From Herbidospora mongoliensis (GTDB taxonomy: Bacteria; Actinomycetota; Actinomycetes; Streptosporangiales; Streptosporangiaceae), in assembly GCF_001570545.1 (NCBI RefSeq), contig NZ_BBXD01000014.1:447112-496136 (forward strand): a stretch of 49,025 nt of DNA, in the 5' to 3' direction. The notes under the pieces were generated by a model that saw only the letters and a program-made list of their open reading frames with translations, was not told where the DNA came from and made no database searches. Shown one piece after another: positions 9,095-17,599 of the stretch. Both the position numbers and the translations under genes were made by a program. Each line of letters opens with the position of its first letter. Position 1 is the stretch's first letter.

Positions 9095-9997
9095 GTGACC
9101 GATCTCGAACTGAGGCATCTGGCCGCGATGGCCGCCGTCGCCGAGGAGGGCTCGTTCGGCCGGGCGGCAGTCCGCCTCGGCTACACCCAGTCGACCGTGA
9201 GCCAGCAGATCGCCGCGTTGGAGAGGTCGGTCGGCGGACCGGTGTTCGATCGGCCGGGTGGGCCCAGACCGGTGCGGATCACCCCGCTCGGCGCCGTCGT
9301 CCTCGAGCACGGACGCGAGCTGCTGGCGAAGGCGGCCGCCCTGGCCGAGGCCGTCGACCGGTTCAAGGCCGGCGACGGCCGGATCGACATCGGCACTCTC
9401 CAGAGCGTGTCCACGGTGATCCTGCCGCTCCTCGTGCGCCGGCTGCGCGACGAGCACCCCGGCAGCGACATCCGGCTGTCCGAGGAAGAGCCGGAGGCGC
9501 CGCAGATCGGCGATCTCGACCTGCTGTTCTACGACGGCCCCCTCAACGGCGACGTCGAGCATGTCAAGCTGCTCGACGATCCCTACCTGCTGGTGGCCGC
9601 GCGCGGCACCTTCGACGAGCATTCCGTCCCGCTGGGCTGGCTCGACGGCGCACCGCTGGTGGCCTGGCCGTCGACCTGCGACCAGCCCAGGATGGAGGAG
9701 GCGTTCACCCGCGCCGGCGTGAACCCGAAAATCGTCTTCCGTACGTCAGGCAACGAGACGCTGCTGTCGATGGTGCGGGCCGGGATGGGTTCGGCGGTGC
9801 TGCCGTGGCTCGCCATCCACGCCGCCGGCGTCGAGTCGGACGAACGGCTCCGCGTCCACGAGCTGCGACCGGCCGTTCCCGCGCGTGCGGTCTGCCTGCA
9901 CTGGCGGGCCGGTCGTACCCACTCTCCCCTCGCGGCCCGAGCGATCGAGATCGCCGTCGACGTCGCGTCCGACCTCGTGAAAGGCCGCCAACGGTGA
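9095..9997 (+). CDS. LysR-family transcriptional regulator
   Basis: About 300 residues. The N-terminal winged helix (LRHLAAMAAVAEEGSFGRAA, then YTQSTVSQQIAALE) is followed by a periplasmic-binding-like effector domain with SVSTVILPLLVRRLRDEHPG and the GMGSAVLPWLA segment. An in-frame ATG at 9071 lies inside a third operator half-site (CGATGG, 9069-9074), and LysR proteins normally begin only a few residues before DLELRHL, so GTG 9095 is preferred. The divergent methyltransferase is the likely target. The effector is unknown. Confidence 0.9.
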   Translation: MTDLELRHLAAMAAVAEEGSFGRAAVRLGYTQSTVSQQIAALERSVGGPVFDRPGGPRPVRITPLGAVVLEHGRELLAKAAALAEAVDRFKAGDGRIDIGTLQSVSTVILPLLVRRLRDEHPGSDIRLSEEEPEAPQIGDLDLLFYDGPLNGDVEHVKLLDDPYLLVAARGTFDEHSVPLGWLDGAPLVAWPSTCDQPRMEEAFTRAGVNPKIVFRTSGNETLLSMVRAGMGSAVLPWLAIHAAGVESDERLRVHELRPAVPARAVCLHWRAGRTHSPLAARAIEIAVDVASDLVKGRQR

Positions 9998-10001
9998 TGG
10001 C

Positions 10002-10025
10002 GGCGGGTCGCGCGTGCGGCCCGCC
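10002..10025 (+). terminator. GC-rich hairpin terminator after the LysR gene
   Basis: GGCGGGTC at 10002-10009 pairs with GGCCCGCC at 10018-10025 (one G-U pair, 8-base loop), beginning 5 bases after the LysR stop. There is no T tract, as is common in actinomycetes. Confidence 0.55.
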
Positions 10026-10036
10026 ACCGTCAGCGG

Positions 10037-10213
10037 TTATGCGAGAGGCAGTCGGAGGACGCTCTGGTTGCCGATCCCGAGGTTGGTCGTGGTGGAGCCG
10101 ATCGCGCTCCAGACCTCGACCCGCACCGAGCCGTTGGCCAGGTTGACGTGATAGGACGCCACCCCCGGTGGAGCGATCGCTGGCGATGTGCACCAGACAC
10201 CGTCCCGGATCAC
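10037..10213 (-). pseudogene. C-terminal relic of an exported protein
   Basis: The minus frame encodes about 58 residues reading like the end of an exported beta-rich protein (GVWCTSPAIAPPGVASYHVN ... VEVWSAIGSTTTNLG), ending in TAA at 10037. An in-frame TAG lies immediately upstream of a possible GTG at 10213. There is no signal peptide, so this is most likely a truncated gene end. The family was not recognised. The bases up to 10317 hold nothing else convincing. Confidence 0.4.
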
Positions 10214-10317
10214 CTACCTGTGTTGCCCTGCGAAACGCTCAGCAGGACGCACTGGCCTTGTGCGCGAAGGCATCGGCCGAAATATCGACGGTGAGCCGTG
10301 CCGCGGGGCTCGGATCG

Positions 10318-10635
10318 TCAATGGCGGCGGCGCGGAAGTCCTGGGTGCGCGGGATCGATGAGGTCGGCGTACTCGGGGTGGGCCGCGATGTAGTCGGCCG
10401 TGAAGGTGCAACGGTTGGTCAAGGTCACGCCTTTGGCCCTGATGTCGTCCAAGGCGATTCGGACGAGTTCGGAGCCGATGCCCCGGCCGCGGAATTCCGG
10501 TTCGACGATCGTGGAGGTGAACACTCTGCGGGAGTCGGTGTCCTCGTACACGATGGCGCCGACGACCCGGTCGGCGATCAGCGCGTCGTAGGTTTGTGCG
10601 GCGGTGTTCTCTCGCACGGTGATCTCGTCGGTCAT
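10318..10635 (-). CDS. Small GNAT-fold N-acetyltransferase (YidJ/COG2388-like)
   Basis: A 105-residue single-domain protein. It has the acetyl-CoA pyrophosphate-binding segment VEPEFRGRGIGSELVR and the family-typical end CTFTADYIAAHPEYADLI. This size and ending match the COG2388 group of mini-GNATs, whose substrates are mostly unknown. AAAGGA lies 7 bases before the ATG. It follows the ArsR-type regulator by 43 bases on the same strand and is probably co-transcribed with it. The last residues (LPRRRH) are unusual, so the extreme C-terminus may be altered. Confidence 0.85.
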   Translation of the reverse strand: MTDEITVRENTAAQTYDALIADRVVGAIVYEDTDSRRVFTSTIVEPEFRGRGIGSELVRIALDDIRAKGVTLTNRCTFTADYIAAHPEYADLIDPAHPGLPRRRH

Positions 10636-10678
10636 GTCGTGATCCTTTCGAGGCTGCTGCGGTGACGGGTGACCTCGT

Positions 10679-11449
10679 TCACGGTGAGGTGAGGTCGATG
10701 CCGAAGACTTCGCGCAGCCCTTGGTGTCCGGCCTCGGTGACGCGTATCGCGCGGGTCGCCTCGGACCTGCGGATCCAGCGGGCCTCGGTGAGCCGGTCCA
10801 GCAGGCCGCGGCCGAGGGCTCCGGCCAGGTGGTGGCGCTGTTCGCTCCAGTCGACGCAGTAGCGGATCAGCGGGCGGCGTGGCGGGATCTGGACGTGGAG
10901 GTCGGCGAGTAGATTCCGCCCGGAGTCGGTCAGGGCGTAGCCGATGTCGTGGCCGTAACCGGTGGGCCGGTCCTGCCGGGCCGAGGCCGGATCGAAGGTT
11001 CCGTCGCCGCCGGTCAGATGGCCATGGTCGATCATCGCGGCCATGATGTCGACGCCGAGACGACCGGCCAGGTGGTCGTAGCAGGTGCGGGCTTGCCGCA
11101 GTGCCTGTGCGCGGGTGTCCTGCCGCAGTGAGCGTACGGGTTGCGGAGGCGCGAGCCGCTGCAGGGCCTCGATGAGCTGGGCGACCGCGGGTCCGGCCAG
11201 GCGGTAGTAGCGGTGGCGGCCCCGAGCCTCCACGATCACCAGCCCGCCGTCGGTCAGCTTGCCCAGATGGCTACTGGCGGTGGCTGCGCTGATCCCGGCT
11301 TCCGCGGCCAGATGACCGGCCGGCAGGGCCCGCCCGTCGTCGAGGGCGAGCAGGATCCGGCACCGCGCCGGGTCGGCGACCAGCGCGCCAATCACGGCGA
11401 TGTCGGCATCGCCGCCGGCCGCGGTAGATACGGTCGATAGCTGTCCCAT
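10679..11449 (-). CDS. ArsR-family winged-helix regulator with C-terminal extension
   Basis: A 256-residue regulator. The N-terminal ~95 residues form an ArsR-type winged helix (ALVADPARCRILLALDDG, then GISAATASSHLGKLTDGGLV and GRHRYYRL). The remaining ~160 residues (from ARTCYDHLAGRLGV) form a second domain often found with this HTH in actinobacteria, containing CVDWSEQRHHLAGALG. No classic metal-binding Cys motif is visible in the HTH, so it is probably not a simple metal sensor. The co-directional GNAT gene downstream is its most likely operon partner. Confidence 0.9.
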   Translation of the reverse strand: MGQLSTVSTAAGGDADIAVIGALVADPARCRILLALDDGRALPAGHLAAEAGISAATASSHLGKLTDGGLVIVEARGRHRYYRLAGPAVAQLIEALQRLAPPQPVRSLRQDTRAQALRQARTCYDHLAGRLGVDIMAAMIDHGHLTGGDGTFDPASARQDRPTGYGHDIGYALTDSGRNLLADLHVQIPPRRPLIRYCVDWSEQRHHLAGALGRGLLDRLTEARWIRRSEATRAIRVTEAGHQGLREVFGIDLTSP

Positions 11450-11565
11450 ATCTCCAGGTTAGAACGACAACGCTTCGACGGTCATGGAAGGGTCGCCGGA
11501 TTACAGTTTAGATGTCCGAAAAGCACCGATTGGCGACACATGTGATGGGGAGGGGTCAGAAATAG

Positions 11566-11832
11566 CACAGGAGGAGCGAGCACGAGATCAGGCTGCGGCA
11601 CACCCCGGCCAAGAAGAACGCCACAGATCACGCCGACTCTCTCGACCACATCCCGATGCGCTACCTGCTGGCCTTCACCGCGGTGGTCATCGCCACCGCC
11701 CGGGAGTACCTGGCCGCCGGCGGCGCCAAGGCCGAGAAGGTCGACCGGATGCACGCCGCGTTCACCAAATCGGTGATGTTGCACGTCACCGTGTGGACCC
11801 GGCCCTACGTCGACGACGCGGCCGACTGGTGA
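11566..11832 (+). pseudogene. 5'-truncated helical gene fragment
   Basis: After an in-frame TAG at 11563 the frame is open to a TGA at 11830, with an A/E/K-rich helical composition (FTAVVIATAREYLAAGGAKA, then KVDRMHAAFTKSVMLHVTVW). No start with a ribosome binding site exists; an AGGAGG at about 11570 is not followed by a start codon at usable distance. It may be the 3' part of a lost gene, or a small gene starting at ATG 11656. The family was not recognised. The rest of 11450-11892 holds only the ArsR promoter side. Confidence 0.4.
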
Positions 11833-11892
11833 ACCACGCCGGACAACCCGGAAATCGCCAGAGACAACCGGGAATCACCAAGGGGAGGAACG

Positions 11893-12630
11893 ATGAACTA
11901 CAACCTGACCACGCCCACCGGCGCCGGCACGGAGTGGATCGGCGTCGAACCCCAGGTGCTCGTGTTCGACGTCAACGAGACACTGATCGACTTCGAGTCG
12001 ATGAACCCGCTGTTCGAGAAGATCTTCGGCGACGCCCGGGTCATGCGCGAATGGCTCGGCCACCTGATCATGTACTCGATGACGACCACCCTGTCCGGCC
12101 TGTGGGAGGACTATTTCACCCTCGGCCAAGGACTGCTCCGGATGGTCGCCGACGTCCACGGCGTCGAGATCGCCAAGGAGGACATCGAGGACATCAGACA
12201 GGCGATGCTGACCATGCCCGCCCACCCGGACGTCGAGCCCGGCCTGACCAAGCTCAAGGACGCCGGGTTCCGGCTGGTCACCCTGACAAACTCACCGTCC
12301 AACCCCGGCGGGCAGAGCCCGCTGGAGCATGCGGGGCTGGCGCCGTTCTTCGAGCGGCAGTTCACCGTCGAGACCGCCCGCGCCTACAAGCCCGCCCAGC
12401 AGGTCTACCACTTCGTGGACCAGGAGATGGGCGTGCCCCCGTCGTCGTGCTTCATGGTCGCCTGCCACGTCTGGGACACCGTGGGAGCCCAGAGCGCCGG
12501 CTACACCGCCGGGCTGATCACCCGGCCGGGCAACGCGCCGCTGCCGGTGGCCTCACTGCCCCAGCCCAACCTGGTCGCGCCGGACCTGTCGGTCCTGGCC
12601 GACCAGCTCATCGCGCGCTGGCGTCAGTAG
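11893..12630 (+). CDS. HAD hydrolase of the haloacid dehalogenase type II family
   Basis: A 245-residue protein. The nucleophile motif VFDVNETLIDFE (D26) is diagnostic of L-2-haloacid dehalogenase-type HADs. Motif II is TLTNSPSNPGG, the catalytic Lys and Tyr are in RAYKPAQQVYHF, and motif III is MVACHVWDTVGAQSAG. Classical dehalogenases have SSNxWD at motif III; here the Ser and Asn positions are replaced (ACHVWD), so real dehalogenase activity is uncertain. The start is supported by AGGGGAGGA just upstream. It stands alone between the ArsR unit and the LacI operon. Confidence 0.88.
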   Translation: MNYNLTTPTGAGTEWIGVEPQVLVFDVNETLIDFESMNPLFEKIFGDARVMREWLGHLIMYSMTTTLSGLWEDYFTLGQGLLRMVADVHGVEIAKEDIEDIRQAMLTMPAHPDVEPGLTKLKDAGFRLVTLTNSPSNPGGQSPLEHAGLAPFFERQFTVETARAYKPAQQVYHFVDQEMGVPPSSCFMVACHVWDTVGAQSAGYTAGLITRPGNAPLPVASLPQPNLVAPDLSVLADQLIARWRQ

Positions 12631-12787
12631 AACCCCGGTTCGCCTCGTCCACCTGCCGGTGCGTGCCCAGCACGTCCTCGGCAGGCGGACACATCTCAGC
12701 GCCGGATGCACCGCGCCCTGAGCCGGTAGTTCGACATCGAGGTGGACTGCGTCGCGGTGTGAATCAGCGCTCTGCCCGTAGAAGAGA

Positions 12788-12808
12788 GAGCGCTTCCGCT
12801 CCTATAGT
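12788..12808 (+). promoter_or_regulatory. LacI-type operator and -10 element
   Basis: GAGCG (12788-12792) and CGCTC (12797-12801) form an inverted repeat resembling LacI/GalR operators. A -10-like TATAGT follows at 12803-12808, only 8 bases before the ATG at 12817, which points to a leaderless or nearly leaderless transcript under autoregulation. No good -35 was found. Confidence 0.55.
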
Positions 12809-12816
12809 CCCGAGGC

Positions 12817-13821
12817 ATGCATCACCGCAAACCGACCATTGAGGACGTCGCACGCGAGGCCGGTGTCTCACGGGCCACGGCGTCCCGGGCGATGAACAAC
12901 ATGCCCGGCTCCTCCGCCCGGACGCGGGCCCTGGTCGCCCAGGTGGCTCAAACGCTGGGATACCGGCCCGATCCGGCGGCGCGGGCGCTGGCGTCCGGTC
13001 GGCAGATGGCCATCGATCTCGTCGTGATCAACTACGAGCCCGACCTGGTCTGGATCGGCGGGCACCCCTACTTCGGCCGGGTCATCGCGGGGATGACGAC
13101 GGCACTGGCGGGCACCGATGTCCAGTTGCGCATCCACGTCGCCTCCCTGGACAAGGCGGGGGAGCTCATCGACGCGGTGGCGCGGACGACGGCCGGGGCG
13201 GTCCTGGTCAACGTCACCTCCGACCTGGCGGTGCGCTTCTGGCGGCAGTGCCCGCACGTGGTCTCGCTCAACACCCCGGCGCCGATGGTCCCCCTGGTGG
13301 CCTCGGACAACACCGGCGGCGCCTACACCGCGCTCGCCCATCTCCACCGGATCGGCGCCCGCCGGATCGCGGCGATCCACGGGCCCTCGATCAACGCGTG
13401 CGCCACCAGCCGCCGCCACGGCCATCGTGATCTCATCGAGGACGCCGGAATGCCCGACCTCAGCGCCAACGGCGCATTCACCCGCGAAGGCGGATATCGG
13501 GCGGCGGCCCGATTGCTGGAACAGCATCCCGACATCGACGGCATGTTCGTGGCCAGCGACCTCATGGCCGCAGGCGCCGTACAGGCGATCACTGCCATCG
13601 GACGGAAGATCCCCGACGACGTCGCCGTGATCGGCTTCGACGACAGCATCGCCGCGACCTGCGCCAACCCGCCCCTGAGCACCATCGCCCTGCCGGTGGA
13701 GGAGATGGCGGCCACCGCCACCCGAGCGCTCCTGGACGGCGACCTGGCCCCCACCTGGCTGAGCAACTTCCCCGTCCGGCTCATCACCCGCCAGAGCACC
13801 GACGCCGCGGCGCTGTGCTGA
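12817..13821 (+). CDS. LacI/GalR-family transcriptional regulator
   Basis: A 334-residue repressor. The N-terminal HTH (PTIEDVAREAGVSRATASRA, residues 6-25) leads into the YRPDPAARAL hinge and a periplasmic-binding-like sugar-sensing core, with SDNTGGAYTALAHLHRIGAR, FVASDLMAAGAVQAI and VAVIGFDDS all as expected. The length is normal. It is followed after one base by the MFS transporter, so the pair probably forms a small, autoregulated uptake or export operon. The inducer is unknown. Confidence 0.95.
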   Translation: MHHRKPTIEDVAREAGVSRATASRAMNNMPGSSARTRALVAQVAQTLGYRPDPAARALASGRQMAIDLVVINYEPDLVWIGGHPYFGRVIAGMTTALAGTDVQLRIHVASLDKAGELIDAVARTTAGAVLVNVTSDLAVRFWRQCPHVVSLNTPAPMVPLVASDNTGGAYTALAHLHRIGARRIAAIHGPSINACATSRRHGHRDLIEDAGMPDLSANGAFTREGGYRAAARLLEQHPDIDGMFVASDLMAAGAVQAITAIGRKIPDDVAVIGFDDSIAATCANPPLSTIALPVEEMAATATRALLDGDLAPTWLSNFPVRLITRQSTDAAALC

Positions 13822-13822
13822 G

Positions 13823-14989
13823 GTGACCGTCCGCCCCCCGGTCGCGCCCGCCATCCGGGCGACGAACATCGTGTTCGCCTGCTGCGGCTTCCACATGGCG
13901 AGCTGGGTATCCCGCATCCCCCAGTTCCGCGACCACCTGAACCTCGACTCCGCCCAGCTCGGATGGGTCCTGCTCGCCGCCGCCGCGGGCGCGCTGATCT
14001 CGCGGCCGCTGTCGGGGGCGATCGTGATCCGGCTCGGCCAGGCCCGCACCGTCGCCATCACCGGCCTGCTCGCCGCGCTCGGACTGGTCATCGCCGGCGT
14101 CGGCGACTTCACCCTGCTGGCCGTGCTGGTGGCCGGACTTCTCCTCATCGGATTCGCCACCGCCGCCTGGGACGTGGCGATGAACGTCCAGGGAACCGAG
14201 GTGGAGCGGGCACTGGGCCGCTCGATCATGCCCAGGTTCCACGCCGCCTACGCGGCCGGGACCGTGGTGGCCGCGGCCATCGGAGCCGCCATGATCGCCC
14301 TGCGGGTGCCCGTGGCCGTGCATCTAGCGGCCGTCTCCCTCATCGTGGCCGTGGCCGTTCCGCTCGCCACCCGCCACTACCTTCCCGGCCACCAGCCGAT
14401 CACCAGGGGCGATTCCGGCGCGGTCCGCGCGTGGCGCGAACCGCGAACTCTCCTGATCGGCCTGTACGTGCTCACCTTCGCCTTCGGCGAGGGCGCCGCC
14501 AACGACTGGATCGCCGTGGCCCTGATCGACGGCCACGGTGCGGCCGCAGCCGTGGGCGCGATCGGATTCGCCCTCTTCCTGGGGTGCGTCACCCTGGTGC
14601 GCTGGTTCGGAGCGGGCCTGCTGGACCGCTACGGCAGAGTGACCGTGCTCCGCGCGCTCGGTGTGACCACGATCATCGGGCTGCTGCTGTTCATCTTCGG
14701 GCCGAACCTGCCGATCGCCCTGTTCGGGGCGCTGCTGTGGGGCGCGGGCATGGCCTTCGGCTACCCCGTCGGCATGAGCGCCGGCGCGGACGACCCCCGC
14801 TACGCCGCCGCCCGCGTGGCGGTCATCTCCACGATCGGCAAACTGGCCGCGTTCACCGGCCCGCCACTGATCGGCTGGATCGGCGACCGCACTACATTGC
14901 TCCAGGCCCTGCTGGTGGTCGCGGCCCTGCAGGGAGTGGCGTTGCTGATCGCCGGAACAACCAGAGAACAATCCGCAGCAGACCTGTGA
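13823..14989 (+). CDS. MFS transporter (YbjJ-like)
   Basis: A 388-residue, 12-helix major facilitator protein. The AWDVAMNVQGTEVERALGRS segment, followed by MPRFHAAYAAGTVVAAAIG, is characteristic of the YbjJ/FucP-like subgroup. The GTG start lies one base after the LacI-type regulator stop, so translation is probably coupled. The gene pair suggests a sugar or related small-molecule substrate, but nothing in the sequence fixes its identity or the direction of transport. Confidence 0.88.
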   Translation: MTVRPPVAPAIRATNIVFACCGFHMASWVSRIPQFRDHLNLDSAQLGWVLLAAAAGALISRPLSGAIVIRLGQARTVAITGLLAALGLVIAGVGDFTLLAVLVAGLLLIGFATAAWDVAMNVQGTEVERALGRSIMPRFHAAYAAGTVVAAAIGAAMIALRVPVAVHLAAVSLIVAVAVPLATRHYLPGHQPITRGDSGAVRAWREPRTLLIGLYVLTFAFGEGAANDWIAVALIDGHGAAAAVGAIGFALFLGCVTLVRWFGAGLLDRYGRVTVLRALGVTTIIGLLLFIFGPNLPIALFGALLWGAGMAFGYPVGMSAGADDPRYAAARVAVISTIGKLAAFTGPPLIGWIGDRTTLLQALLVVAALQGVALLIAGTTREQSAADL

Positions 14990-15027
14990 CGACCCCATGC
15001 CATCTCCATGCCAGAAAGCAAAGAGTC

Positions 15028-15504
15028 TTAGGTCGGCCATTGATTCCCCTCCAGGTGGGTGAGGTGCACGAAGGAATCGTGGGCTACGAGCCAGGTGGTC
15101 CCGTCTGCGCTTGCGCCGGCCAGGCCGTCCAGATCGGTCAATCCGACGAGGGTGAGTGTGCTCGGGTCGCCGATTCCGGCGGTCGCGAGCGTGCGCGTGG
15201 GGCTCCAGGAGGTCGACCACAGCAGTCGTCGGGTCATCTGTGCCCAACCGGTCGCCGGTCCGACCATCACCCACAGGTTGGGGCCCGACGGCGTGGTGAT
15301 GCAGCCTGCCTCGCGCCGCTGCGGGATGACACGGCCCGACCTCGACATCGTGGCGGAGCCGGATTCTGATCGCGCCGCAAAGCGATAGAACGCTCGGGAT
15401 GCATCGCTGTCGCCCGGATGCGGCGTCCACCAAGCACAGAAGTCTGAGGCGGTGATGGCCGGCGGCAGCTCACCTCTCGCGGTGGTTGGCTTCAGGACGG
15501 TGGA
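15028..15504 (-). pseudogene. 5'-truncated gene, exported-protein-like C-terminus
   Basis: The minus frame is open for 158 codons, from an in-frame TAG at 15505-15507 down to a stop at 15028. It reads coherently (ITASDFCAWWTPHPGDSDAS ... GPNLWVMVGPATGWAQMTRR ... ADGTTWLVAHDSFVHLTHLE) across a stretch where the first ATG lies only at 15348. Coding sense therefore extends well upstream of any start, so the 5' end has been lost. The family was not recognised; a beta-rich or propeller fold is likely. Confidence 0.5.
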
Positions 15505-15656
15505 CTATCTCAACGAACTTGTGAGAGCGCAGGTCAGCGCCAAGATTCAACCCACGATGGATGAGACGGGACATCGACAGCTCTGACCAGGCTGCTGCTC
15601 TCGGAGGCTCATCGCCGCCGGGATCGCAGGTCTGATCTACGGCGTCTCGTAGGTGC

Positions 15657-16019
15657 GTGCGCCCGTGGTTGTGGGTGGCGGGCCTGGCCGCCGGGGTGGT
15701 CGCCAGGCAGGCGGCCATGGTCCCGTTCATCGCGTGGCGCGACGGCGCGCTGACCGGCTACGAACGCGCGTCCGGCCGCCCTGGTCGGCGGGGTGACGCT
15801 CGTGGGGACTACCTCGTGAGCAGGGCGCATCGGCGATCACACGATCCGGTTCCAGAGTGATCACGAGGTCTCGGTTTCCGGCGGCTTGTCGGCTTCCCTG
15901 ATGGAGTGCGACGAACCTGGCTGGGTCACCCCCTCGTCCCGCTCGCCGTGCTCGCGGTGACCGCAGCGGGCTCCGCTGCCGCTTACCGCATCGGCAAACA
16001 GAGGAGAGTGCCCGTTTGA
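15657..16019 (+). pseudogene. Broken membrane-protein fragments
   Basis: One plus frame carries a membrane-like start ([20 protein letters not shown]), a stop at 15858, then more protein-like sequence (TWLGHPLVPLAVLAVTAAGS) ending in TGA at 16017, which overlaps the TTG start of the next gene. A second frame gives ALVGGVTLVGTTS before its own stop near 15817, suggesting a frameshift. The last fragment resembles the first helix of the downstream membrane protein. Between 15505 and 15656 I see only a similar short fragment (AAGIAGLIYGVS). Confidence 0.35.
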
Positions 16020-17434
16020 GCCGTGCTTCGTGGATCGGCCATCCCCTGACCGTGCTGGCCCTGGTCGTGCTCGTCCTCAACGACCACCTGCTGAAGTACA
16101 CCTGGCCCGGTATCGTCACCGGCAAGCTCAGCGACGTCGCCGGGCTCATCCTCCTGCCGCCCCTGCTCGGCCTTGTCATCGGCCGGCCGCTTCCGGCGAT
16201 CGCGATCACCGGGATCGGGTTCACCCTGGTCAAGGCATCGGAGACCGGCGCCTGGCTGGCCTCGGAGGCGTGGTCGCTGGCCTGGGGACCGTCCCTGATC
16301 CGCGCCGACCTCACCGACCTGCTGGCCCTACCCGCCCTGTACGTCGCATGGCACGCCGCCAGGCACCCGGTCCCGGCCGGCAGGACCGCAGTCATCCTGC
16401 TCACCCCGGCCGCCGTGCTCGCGATCACGGCGACCGGCCCGGAGATCCCGTACATTCCGACCATCGCCTTCGCCACCGAGGTGCGCGACGGCGGGATCAT
16501 CGTCCATGTCGGGCGCGACGCCGAATACAGCAGGACCAGCCACTTCATCACCCGCGACGGGCGCATCTGGGAGGAGTGGGAGGGCGCGGTCCTGGCCATC
16601 CCGGCGTCCTCCTCCTGCGCGGGCGACCGGTGTTTCCGCGTCGTCCCCGGGCGGCTGAAGGTCGAGGAGTCGGCCGCGGGCGGGGCCTGGACGGCGGCGT
16701 GGGAGGTCTCCCCCCGAGTGCAGGACCGGCTCGTCAGGGCCCATCCGCCCGACCGGCCCGAGGACGTCCAGCCGGTCGAGTCGCTCAGCGTCTCGGCGAT
16801 CCCCGGCCTGGTCGTCGTCGCCAACGGGGCCGACGGGGTCGCGGTCCGTGACGGCGTCGGGACCTGGCGCCGGGTCGGCATCGATGACGACGAACTCGAC
16901 CCGTCCGCGACGGTGTCGGTGAACGCGCCCGGCCTCTACAGCGCCCTGCTCCCCGAGAACGCCCTGCTCATCGGCATCGTGGCCGGATTGTTCGCGCTCG
17001 GTACGGGGGTGCGCAGACTCGGGTTCGCCGCCGGCGTGGCGGTCGGCTGCGCGGGCGCCTGGTACTGGCTGGCTCCCCGGGACGAGTTCAACGACGTCCT
17101 GCTCGGCGGCCACGGCATGCTGTACCCGCATCCCCTGCTCTTGCTGCCCCTGTTCCTCCTGCCGGTGGTGGCCTTCGCGCTGATGGTGTTCTTCGCCGTC
17201 ATGGTCCGACCCCCGGCGTGGCTCTGGCCGTTCGGCCTCGCCACGACCGGGCTGGTCTGGCTGGTGATCATGGCCCCGTTCGAGGCCTGGAGCGCCGACC
17301 TGATCCCCACCTACGACCAGGCCTCGGTCGTGGCCGTCGTACTGGCCACCGTCGTCGGGACCTTGGCGGCTGTGGTCACGGCGCGATACGCGACACCGCG
17401 ACCCCGTTCACTCGGTCACTGGCCGAGTCGCTGA
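16016..17434 (+). CDS. Multi-pass membrane protein of unknown function
   Basis: A 472-residue protein. Three or four N-terminal helices include a distinctive motif, NDHLLKYTWPGIVTGKLSDV, conserved in an actinobacterial hypothetical family. A soluble, probably extracytoplasmic domain (~160-310) with a potential disulfide (SSCAGDRC) follows, then four C-terminal helices. The start is TTG 16016, overlapping the stop of an upstream fragment (TTGA), with AGGAG about 10 bases before it. The 3' end overlaps a relic on the other strand. No function can be assigned. Confidence 0.7.
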   Translation: MSRASWIGHPLTVLALVVLVLNDHLLKYTWPGIVTGKLSDVAGLILLPPLLGLVIGRPLPAIAITGIGFTLVKASETGAWLASEAWSLAWGPSLIRADLTDLLALPALYVAWHAARHPVPAGRTAVILLTPAAVLAITATGPEIPYIPTIAFATEVRDGGIIVHVGRDAEYSRTSHFITRDGRIWEEWEGAVLAIPASSSCAGDRCFRVVPGRLKVEESAAGGAWTAAWEVSPRVQDRLVRAHPPDRPEDVQPVESLSVSAIPGLVVVANGADGVAVRDGVGTWRRVGIDDDELDPSATVSVNAPGLYSALLPENALLIGIVAGLFALGTGVRRLGFAAGVAVGCAGAWYWLAPRDEFNDVLLGGHGMLYPHPLLLLPLFLLPVVAFALMVFFAVMVRPPAWLWPFGLATTGLVWLVIMAPFEAWSADLIPTYDQASVVAVVLATVVGTLAAVVTARYATPRPRSLGHWPSR

Positions 17435-17519
17435 GCGCCTGGTCGACCTGGTCGAACGGGTAAGGCGTCGTCTCGACGGTCAGCGGATGGGCGGCCACGT
17501 GTAGAACGCCGAAATGACA
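17376..17519 (-). pseudogene. C-terminal relic of a zinc-type alcohol dehydrogenase
   Basis: Between an in-frame TAG at 17520-17522 and a TGA at 17376, the minus strand reads HVAAHPLTVETTPYPFDQVD then QALSDSASDRVNGVAV. This matches the terminal segment of medium-chain dehydrogenases (helix with Y-P-(F/L)-xxVxxAL, then a closing V-x-x strand). Everything upstream of this tail is missing. It overlaps the 3' end of the membrane-protein gene by 59 bases. Confidence 0.6.
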
Positions 17520-17599
17520 CTACGAACGCCGAATTTCTGTCCCTCGCGGAGCCGGTCGGCGATGTGGATCCGCTCGGACTCGCTCCCGTAGCCGGGGCG

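Noticed and set aside
14324-15433. Minus-strand frame of 369 codons across the MFS gene end
   Set aside because: Most of it is antisense to the MFS transporter; the protein-like segment at 15028-15504 is in a different frame.
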